7,447 nucleotides of DNA from Verrucomicrobiales bacterium. GTDB taxonomy: Bacteria > Verrucomicrobiota > Verrucomicrobiia > Limisphaerales > UBA1100. A program made the translations under genes and the position numbers. This document shows, piece by piece, positions 1-4,896 of this stretch (its first letter is position 1; each line of letters starts with the position of its first letter). The stretch is from contig DPAW01000171.1 of the NCBI GenBank assembly GCA_003517285.1, positions 1-7,447 of the forward strand, written 5' to 3'. The notes under the pieces are model-generated. The model had not been told where the DNA came from. It saw only the letters and a list, made by a program, of their open reading frames with translations, and did no database searches.

Positions 1-1
1 C

Positions 2-577
2 ACTCTTACTGATGCCACGATTGGCGGCAGTGAACATTTCTGGGCTGAAGACGGCCGCGAACTACAAACCGAAGCCCAGCGCACGGAATGGCCTACGTAC
101 GATACGCACTTCAAAATGAACCCCCCGCTCCGCTCGGCAGACGATCGCGCAGCGGTGATTGAAGGGCTCACCGATGGCACACTGGAAATCCTCGCCAGCG
201 ATCACGCCCCACATTGCGCGCATGAAAAAGATGTTGAATTCGATTACGCGCCCTTTGGTATTACCGGCTTGGAAACCGAGCTGGCCGTCTCTCTGACCTT
301 CCTTCACCACAAAGGCCATCTTGAGCTATCTGATCTGATCGCCAAATACACCGTGAATCCTGCCCGACTCCTCAAACTGCCTAAAGGAACGTTAAGCGAA
401 GGTGCGGATGCCGATGTGACGGTGATTGACCCAGATGCCGAATGGATTTTTGATGCCAGCACGAGCCCAAGCAAGAGCAGCAATACCCCCTTCAATGGCT
501 GGACCTTCAAGGGCCGCCCCACTATGACAGTGGTGCGCGGCAAAATTGTGTGGCGTGCCGAGGCGGAAATGACCTAA
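2..577 (+). CDS. pyrC: Dihydroorotase (PyrC), 3' part only
   Basis: Catalyses the reversible cyclisation of carbamoyl-aspartate to dihydroorotate, the third step of de novo pyrimidine synthesis, in the cytoplasm. The reading frame is open from base 2, so the gene starts before the window; 191 codons plus TAA are visible out of roughly 420-450 expected. Visible family signatures: YDTHFKMNPPLRS (codons 33-45), the metal/substrate motif ASDHAPH (DHAPH at nt 200-214), GITGLETELA, the C-terminal amidohydrolase run YTVNPARLLKLPKGTL, then ADVTVIDP and SNTPFNGWTFKGRP. The N-terminal HxH metal ligands and carboxylated lysine lie upstream and cannot be checked. Between the 'LTD' strand and 'YDT' there are about 28 residues, where I recall roughly eight in common bacterial PyrC proteins. 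The next gene begins 21 bases after the stop on the same strand, suggesting co-transcription. The family call is secure; catalytic competence is inferred. Confidence 0.95.
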   Translation, partial: TLTDATIGGSEHFWAEDGRELQTEAQRTEWPTYDTHFKMNPPLRSADDRAAVIEGLTDGTLEILASDHAPHCAHEKDVEFDYAPFGITGLETELAVSLTFLHHKGHLELSDLIAKYTVNPARLLKLPKGTLSEGADADVTVIDPDAEWIFDASTSPSKSSNTPFNGWTFKGRPTMTVVRGKIVWRAEAEMT

Positions 578-598
578 ACTCGATCAATTCAAATACCT

Positions 599-1039
599 AT
601 GAAAACACTCATTGCCCTAATTACCCTCATAGCCTTCGGTCACAGTGCGTATGCCGAAAAAGGATGGCTCACCAACATTGACGACGCCAAAAAAATCGCC
701 AAAACCCAAAAAAAACTAATCCTGCTTGAATTCACCGGCTCGGACTGGTGTCCGCCCTGTAAGGCCCTAAAGAAAAACGTGTTTGATAAACAGGCCTTCA
801 AAGATTACGCGAAGGAAAATCTCGTGCTGGTGGAGCTGGATTTCCCACGCGATCGCAGCAAAATCACTAAAGAGCAATACGCCTATAATCGCACTCAGGC
901 CAAGGAATACGGAATTCGCGGCTACCCGACCGTGTTTGTTCTAGATGCCAACGGCAAGGAGCTGCTTAAGAAAGTGGGGTTCGGCCCCAACTCAGTCGAG
1001 GCCTATATCAAAATGCTCAAGGACGCAAAGTTCCAATAG
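599..1039 (+). CDS. Exported thioredoxin-family protein with CPPC active site
   Basis: Small 146-residue thioredoxin-fold protein probably working as a thiol-disulfide oxidoreductase outside the cytoplasm. Residues 1-19 form a signal peptide ([19 protein letters not shown], likely cut after Ala19; no lipobox). The active site is Cys51-Pro-Pro-Cys54 in the context [11 protein letters not shown], typical of thioredoxin_7-like secreted proteins of Planctomycetes and Verrucomicrobia. The cis-proline loop is GYPTVFV with Pro110. Length fits one complete domain with nothing else attached. The ATG at 599 is chosen because it gives the signal peptide directly; no Shine-Dalgarno is present in the 21-base gap after pyrC. 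It is the last gene of its transcription unit because a strong intrinsic terminator follows 18 bases after the stop. Its partner is unknown and nothing links it to pyrimidine synthesis except position. Two A-runs (7 and 8 A) lie in codons 31-39. Confidence 0.92.
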   Translation: MKTLIALITLIAFGHSAYAEKGWLTNIDDAKKIAKTQKKLILLEFTGSDWCPPCKALKKNVFDKQAFKDYAKENLVLVELDFPRDRSKITKEQYAYNRTQAKEYGIRGYPTVFVLDANGKELLKKVGFGPNSVEAYIKMLKDAKFQ

Positions 1040-1056
1040 ACGCACAGTTATTCACC

Positions 1057-1087
1057 GGCGCGGCCAACAACTGGCCGCGCCTTTTTT
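1057..1087 (+). terminator. Strong rho-independent terminator after the thioredoxin gene
   Basis: A perfect 10-bp stem, GGCGCGGCCA (1057-1066) with TGGCCGCGCC (1072-1081), encloses the 5-nt loop ACAAC and is followed at once by six T (1082-1087). It sits 18 bases after the thioredoxin stop and ends the pyrC-thioredoxin transcript. The T-tract is on the + strand only; on the minus strand the stem is not followed by T. Confidence 0.95.
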
Positions 1088-1097
1088 ATGTGGCCGC

Positions 1098-1126
1098 TTG
1101 ACCCATCGGGGCCGCATTCCTAGTAT
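1098..1126 (+). promoter_or_regulatory. Sigma70-like promoter of carA
   Basis: TTGACC (1098-1103, 5 of 6 to the -35 consensus) and TAGTAT (1121-1126, 4 of 6 to the -10) are separated by exactly 17 bases. It begins 11 bases after the T-tract of the preceding terminator, as expected for a fresh transcription start. Transcription would begin near 1133, giving a leader of only about 16 nt before the carA ATG at 1149. That is too short for an attenuator or riboswitch. Confidence 0.65.
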
Positions 1127-1148
1127 CGCACGGCTTCACGGCCGCCCT

Positions 1149-2294
1149 ATGGCAATTCTTGCATTAGAAGACGGTACGGTTTTTTACGGTAAAGGTTTTG
1201 GCGCGAGCGCCACGTCCTCCGGCGAGGTGTGTTTCAATACTTCCATGACCGGTTATCAGGAAATCCTGACCGACCCCTCCTACAAAGGGCAGATCGTGAC
1301 CATGACCTATCCGGAGATTGGAAATTACGGCGTCAACCCGGAGGATATCGAATCCTATCAACCACACGTGTCCGGCTTTGTGGTGCGCGAATTATCGCCC
1401 GTGGTCAGTAACTGGCGCTCCACCGAATCATTGGATGACTACCTCAAGGCCAACAGCATCCCGGGCATTGAAGGTGTCGATACGCGAGCGTTGACCAAGA
1501 AACTGCGTGTGCGCGGCGCGCTCAATGGTGTCATTAGCACCGAGAATCTTTCCGATGAGGAAGCCCGACAACAAGCAGCCGATTGGCCCGGTATGCTGGG
1601 CGCGGACTACGCAAAGGTGGTCACCCATAAGGAAGCTTTTGCCTGGGACGAACACGAGCAGCCGAATGAAGAGTTCACCCTCCCCCAAGGCGCGGATTCC
1701 TCCCCAACCCCGCCCACACTCCCGGCGGCGGACATCCCGATTGTCGCATTTGATTTTGGAATAAAATACAACATCCTTCGCTGCCTGCGTCGCCATGGAT
1801 TCAAGGTGCAGGTTGTACCAGCCACGGCCACGGCTGAAGAGGTACTGTGCTATCAACCCGCCGGCCTCTTCCTCTCCAACGGCCCTGGCGACCCTGCCGC
1901 CTTGGATTATGCGGTACGCAACGTGAAGGAGCTTATAGATCATGGCCTACCAACGTTTGGGATTTGCCTCGGCCATCAGGTTTTGGGTCAGGCGCTCGGT
2001 GCCAAGACCTTCAAGCTCAAATTCGGCCATCGCGGCGCCAATCAACCGGTGAAAGATTTGGAATCCGGCCAAATTGAAATTACTTCCCAAAACCACGGCT
2101 TCGCTGTGGATGACAACGACCTTCCAGATGAGGTGCAAGTGGATCGCATTAATCTCAACGATCAAACCGTCGAAGGACTAAAACATCGCTCCAAACCGAT
2201 CTTCAGTGTGCAATACCACCCCGAAGCCTCCCCGGGCCCGCACGACTCGCAGCCGCTTTTCAAGCGTTTTCGTGACATGGTCGCTAAGGTGTGA
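1149..2294 (+). CDS. carA: Carbamoyl-phosphate synthase small (glutaminase) subunit
   Basis: Hydrolyses glutamine and passes ammonia to CarB for carbamoyl-phosphate synthesis, feeding pyrimidine and arginine pathways in the cytoplasm. The product is 381 residues, the usual CarA length. The N-terminal CPSase small-chain domain (about 1-135) starts [15 protein letters not shown] and contains [17 protein letters not shown] and [15 protein letters not shown]. The C-terminal class I glutamine amidotransferase (about 198-381) has NGPGDP (244-249), the nucleophile Cys273 in GICLGHQ, and His357/Glu359 in YHPEAS, so the catalytic triad is intact. A proline-rich linker (about 177-197) joins the domains. 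The frame is open further upstream, to 945, but that part crosses the thioredoxin gene and the terminator; ATG 1149 matches the family N-terminus and lies behind a promoter. There is no Shine-Dalgarno. carB is not adjacent downstream. Confidence 0.97.
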   Translation: MAILALEDGTVFYGKGFGASATSSGEVCFNTSMTGYQEILTDPSYKGQIVTMTYPEIGNYGVNPEDIESYQPHVSGFVVRELSPVVSNWRSTESLDDYLKANSIPGIEGVDTRALTKKLRVRGALNGVISTENLSDEEARQQAADWPGMLGADYAKVVTHKEAFAWDEHEQPNEEFTLPQGADSSPTPPTLPAADIPIVAFDFGIKYNILRCLRRHGFKVQVVPATATAEEVLCYQPAGLFLSNGPGDPAALDYAVRNVKELIDHGLPTFGICLGHQVLGQALGAKTFKLKFGHRGANQPVKDLESGQIEITSQNHGFAVDDNDLPDEVQVDRINLNDQTVEGLKHRSKPIFSVQYHPEASPGPHDSQPLFKRFRDMVAKV

Positions 2295-2297
2295 CCC

Positions 2298-2325
2298 TTG
2301 ACATCCCTGAAAAAGTTAGTAGTGT
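2298..2325 (+). promoter_or_regulatory. Possible sigma70-like promoter of the FHA gene
   Basis: A perfect -35 hexamer TTGACA (2298-2303) starts 4 bases after the carA stop. A weak -10, TAGTGT (2320-2325), follows after 16 bases. It resembles the TAGTAT of the carA promoter. Transcription would start near 2332, leaving about 35 nt of leader. Read-through from carA is an alternative because no terminator is visible between the genes. Confidence 0.45.
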
Positions 2326-2366
2326 AGGAAACGCCCGACCGAAAGGTAGAAAGCGTTGTTTGAGGC

Positions 2367-2873
2367 ATGGCTACGCTGCTCTACATTATTACCGAAGGGA
2401 TCAAAGGCGGTCCTTTCGAGTTAACCGATGGCACCCATATTCTTGGGTCCGCGGGAGACGCCACCATTCTCGTTCCCGACTCGACTATCTCTGCCCAACA
2501 TGGTCAGTTTGATGTGGGAAATGGACAGATTGTTTACCAGGATTTAGGGTCTCAGAACGGCAGCTTTGTCAGCGAACAACCCATTGCTCAGGCTCAGCCG
2601 GTCGCCTTATCCGCCGGCCACATTCTTCAGGCGGGCAGCATTCATTTCCAATTGGTGAATGACCCCAACGCGGTGGAAAGCATGAAACGGGAAACAGCCG
2701 TTATCTCCAATACCCCCAAGGCCATCGAACCCGGTGATTTTGGTTCCGCCGATTCCAGCGCGTCCCCCTTCAAGACCCGCAATTCCGGTTGGGTGAAAAT
2801 TTACATCATTGTCATCACCGTCATCGGCATCGTTGCCATAGGCGCATTGGTAATGACGCTACTTCAGGGCTAA
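2367..2873 (+). CDS. Tail-anchored FHA-domain protein
   Basis: 168-residue protein with an N-terminal forkhead-associated domain (about 3-97), a short polar linker rich in Ser, Pro and Thr (about 98-140), and one hydrophobic segment at the very C-terminus (about 145-166) with only two residues after it. This predicts a membrane-anchored protein with the FHA domain in the cytoplasm. FHA landmarks: LGS at 26-28, ISAQH with Ser42 and His45, and DLGSQNGSF at 59-67. FHA domains normally bind phosphothreonine peptides, but the usual Arg after the first glycine is Ser28 here, so classical phosphopeptide binding is doubtful. No kinase, phosphatase or secretion gene lies nearby to suggest a partner. 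ATG 2367 is used because it precedes the first FHA strand; a GAGG lies too close (one base away) to be an ordinary ribosome site. The 3' end overlaps the convergent Dabb gene by 4 bp. Cellular role unknown. Confidence 0.88.
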   Translation: MATLLYIITEGIKGGPFELTDGTHILGSAGDATILVPDSTISAQHGQFDVGNGQIVYQDLGSQNGSFVSEQPIAQAQPVALSAGHILQAGSIHFQLVNDPNAVESMKRETAVISNTPKAIEPGDFGSADSSASPFKTRNSGWVKIYIIVITVIGIVAIGALVMTLLQG

Positions 2874-3274
2874 TCCGCCGCCGCCCAGTAATCGATAACG
2901 AACACGTCGTCGAGAATGGGCTTTAGCAGTTCCACGAATTTCTTGTGCTCCGGATGGGGCAGGTATTCCTTACGGCCCTGTTCATCGGCAAAGGTCACCA
3001 CGAAACAATGCGTGAATCCCTTATCCAATCCCTCTGGGCTATTATTCGTGCCCATCTCAAAATCCTTGATGGCTGCAATCTTTTTTTCCAGAGCGGCAAA
3101 CGCCTTCACAACCACATCCACTTCAGAAGCTTTTGCGGTGTCCTTGAATTTGAAACACACCACATGTCGCAACACGCGGTTCTTTTTTTCTTTAGCTTCC
3201 ATGGTTTGTGGGATGAACCCAAAAGCGATGGTCGCCATCAGGCACAAGGCAAGGCGCTTGGTACAATGAATCAT
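2870..3274 (-). CDS. Secreted Dabb (stress-responsive alpha/beta-barrel) domain protein
   Basis: 134-residue protein with a signal peptide (basic start, hydrophobic core about 8-21, likely cut after MEA27) followed by one Dabb domain (about 34-130). Family features: LRHVVCFKFKD near the first strand with His37, an acidic/amphipathic helix, the central FTHCFVVTFAD strand, then EYLPHPEHKKFVELLKP and FVIDYWA near the end. Dabb domains form dimeric ferredoxin-like barrels; characterised members are cytoplasmic stress proteins or polyketide and olivetolic acid cyclases, so an exported version is of unknown function. The gene lies 48 bases downstream of the sulfatase stop on the same strand with no terminator between, so the two probably share a transcript. 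ATG 3274 gives the signal peptide; no Shine-Dalgarno is visible. It ends inside the convergent FHA stop codon. Confidence 0.87.
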   Translation of the reverse strand: MIHCTKRLALCLMATIAFGFIPQTMEAKEKKNRVLRHVVCFKFKDTAKASEVDVVVKAFAALEKKIAAIKDFEMGTNNSPEGLDKGFTHCFVVTFADEQGRKEYLPHPEHKKFVELLKPILDDVFVIDYWAAAD

Positions 3275-3322
3275 GACGCCGGGAGGCTACCGATCCAAGA
3301 TGCAGGCCGCAATGAGTTTCAA

Positions 3323-4813
3323 TTATTCGATCCGGCCCTTTTCCCTAAACTGCTTCAACATTTCCGCCTTGGAGGCCCGCGGACGATGACGCACAGGCAG
3401 CGGCAAGCAGGTCTCGCGATCAAATTCATCCGGTGCCTCAAATTCCGGCTCGCGGTCGTCCGTGCGTTTTTGCCAGTCCTTCAATTCCGCCCGCAAACGC
3501 TTCAAGTGCGTGACGTATTGCGGCTTGCCGACCAGATTAATAAGTTCATACGGGTCGTTTTCCAGATCATACAATTCTTCCTCCGGACGCGGCTTGATGA
3601 AACAATTCATCTGGGCCGCGTTCAGTTTCCCAGCGTCGCGGAGCTTTTGCATGGTGCGAAAGACCGGGCTACGCAACGCATCGGCAGAGGGCGTGTTCGG
3701 ATAATGCGGGTAAAAATTGCGAATGTATTTGAAACGCTCACCACGCACATACCGGCAACGGTCGGAGAAATCATGCCAGTTCTTCTCCCCAAAGGCATAA
3801 TCGCGAATGCCGGCCTTGGGATTTTCCAGCATCGGCGCAAAGCTTTTACCCACGAAAGTATCCCCGTATTTGGCTCCCGCCAAATGCATGAAGGTCCGCG
3901 CAATATCCACGGAACTCACCAGATTCGGATTCACCGTGCCGGCCTTGACCTTGGCGGGCCAGCGAACAATCCATGGCGTGCGCACGCCGCTGTCATACAG
4001 AGTCGTCTTATCCCGCGGCATCGGCCGACCATTGTCGCTGATAAACATCACCAGCGTGTTGTCATCGACCTTCTGTCGCTTCAGCTCAGCCAATACTTCG
4101 CCAACAAACCGATCCAACCGGCGAATCTCGTCATAGTACAGCGCGTAATCACCACGCACCTCCGGAGTATCAGGCACGTACGGCGGCAACGTCACGTCTT
4201 CGGGTTTCGTTGGGTTCTTAAGAATCTTTTGATCATACGGCCGGTGCGGATCGAGCGCAGCCAACCACAGGAAGAACGGCTTATTCTTGGGACGTTCCTT
4301 GAGCGTCCGCACCCATTCACTAGCACCGCTTTTGGCATCGCCTTTGGCGGATTCCTGAAACGTTCCCTTGGCGCTCGCGATGAATCCACTCATGTCCGCC
4401 TCGATCACTTTATCGAACCGATTTTTCATCGCTTCGCCCATGTGAAATTTCCCGACAGAAGCGGTCCAATAGCCCGCCTTCATGAGGCGTTCGGAAAAGG
4501 TGACTTGCTCCTTGGGAATCGCCCAGTGCAACTGTTCGGCATCCGTTTGGTGTGGATATCGCCCGGTAATGATGCTAGCGCGACTAGGGCTGCAGGAGCT
4601 GATGGTCAGAAACGCCCGGTCAAACCGCATGCCTTCCGCCGCCATCCGGTCGATATTCGGTGTCGGCAAGCCCTTGTTTCCGTACAGGCTACAGTCATCC
4701 CACGCCATGTCATCGGCGATGATTAGCACCAGATTAGGTCGACTCCCGGCCAATCCCGCCTGAACGGCGATCACACAGAAACAAAACGCAACAAAAGTGG
4801 AAACAAATCGCAT
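3323..4813 (-). CDS. Secreted type I (formylglycine) sulfatase, possibly sulfamidase-like
   Basis: 496-residue sulfatase of the alkaline-phosphatase superfamily, hydrolysing sulfate esters or N-sulfates outside the cytoplasm. A signal peptide occupies about residues 1-23. Metal ligands start at Asp34-Asp35 in LIIADDMAWDD. The formylglycine site is Cys74-Ser-Pro-Ser-Arg78, the CxPSR form matured by a formylglycine-generating enzyme not in this window. GKFHMG (Lys122, His124), DPHRPY (His190), SDNG (Asp260-Asn261) and Lys269 complete the active site. The C-terminal EEELYDLENDPYELINL is the family's usual closing subdomain. SDNGRPMPRDKTTLYDSG recalls heparan N-sulfatase-like members, so the substrate may be a sulfated polysaccharide; this is weak inference. 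ATG 4813 is chosen over the longer TTG at 4876 because it puts the signal peptide at the N-terminus. The Dabb gene follows 48 bases later; lysS is divergent. Confidence 0.95.
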   Translation of the reverse strand: MRFVSTFVAFCFCVIAVQAGLAGSRPNLVLIIADDMAWDDCSLYGNKGLPTPNIDRMAAEGMRFDRAFLTISSCSPSRASIITGRYPHQTDAEQLHWAIPKEQVTFSERLMKAGYWTASVGKFHMGEAMKNRFDKVIEADMSGFIASAKGTFQESAKGDAKSGASEWVRTLKERPKNKPFFLWLAALDPHRPYDQKILKNPTKPEDVTLPPYVPDTPEVRGDYALYYDEIRRLDRFVGEVLAELKRQKVDDNTLVMFISDNGRPMPRDKTTLYDSGVRTPWIVRWPAKVKAGTVNPNLVSSVDIARTFMHLAGAKYGDTFVGKSFAPMLENPKAGIRDYAFGEKNWHDFSDRCRYVRGERFKYIRNFYPHYPNTPSADALRSPVFRTMQKLRDAGKLNAAQMNCFIKPRPEEELYDLENDPYELINLVGKPQYVTHLKRLRAELKDWQKRTDDREPEFEAPDEFDRETCLPLPVRHRPRASKAEMLKQFREKGRIE

Positions 4814-4833
4814 CCCCGATTCTTCAGGGGGAT
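4812..4833 (-). promoter_or_regulatory. Inverted repeat covering the sulfatase start codon
   Basis: Read on the minus strand, ATCCCC (4833-4828) pairs perfectly with GGGGAT (4817-4812) across a 10-nt loop. The last two bases of the 3' arm are the A and T of the sulfatase ATG. In mRNA this hairpin would cover the start codon and the G-run just before it. The stem is only 6 bp but has four G-C pairs. A regulatory role is a guess; chance is quite possible. Confidence 0.3.
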
Positions 4834-4858
4834 TGGGCCAAGTTTCAACCACAAAGGG

Positions 4859-4886
4859 TTGCACTTTCGCGCGCAATCCGTATTGA
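4859..4886 (+). promoter_or_regulatory. Weak candidate promoter of lysS
   Basis: TTGCAC (4859-4864) and TATTGA (4881-4886) are 16 bases apart in the short region between the divergent sulfatase and lysS genes. Matches to consensus are modest (4 of 6 and 3 of 6). If real, transcription would start near 4893 and the lysS message would be almost leaderless. Confidence 0.25.
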
Positions 4887-4896
4887 TTTGCCCCCC

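Noticed and set aside
945..1148. Upstream extension of the carA frame starting at 945
   Set aside because: It overlaps the end of the thioredoxin gene, the terminator and the carA promoter. The encoded residues do not resemble CarA, and ATG 1149 matches the family N-terminus.
1428..1943. Minus-strand open frame of 171 codons inside carA
   Set aside because: It is fully antisense to well-conserved carA sequence, has no family motif and no start context.
2865..2888. Possible bidirectional terminator at the FHA/Dabb junction
   Set aside because: Only GGGC/GCCC (4 bp) pairs across a 12-nt loop, with no T-tract on either strand.
2945..4726. Very long + strand open frame (593 codons) antisense to the Dabb and sulfatase genes
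   Set aside because: It lies codon-on-codon opposite both genes, which share the same register. Stops there would require TTA, CTA or TCA codons in the real genes, and these are rare in GC-rich coding sequence. Its translation is basic and shows no family motifs, whereas the minus strand encodes clear Dabb and sulfatase motifs.
4814..4876. Longer sulfatase starting at TTG 4876
   Set aside because: It would place 21 residues before a clear signal peptide and reach almost into lysS. ATG 4813 is more consistent with export.
4859..4876. TTGC...GCAA inverted repeat between sulfatase and lysS as an operator
   Set aside because: Arms are only 4 bp around a 10-base spacer in GC-rich sequence. Chance explains it and no regulator gene is nearby.
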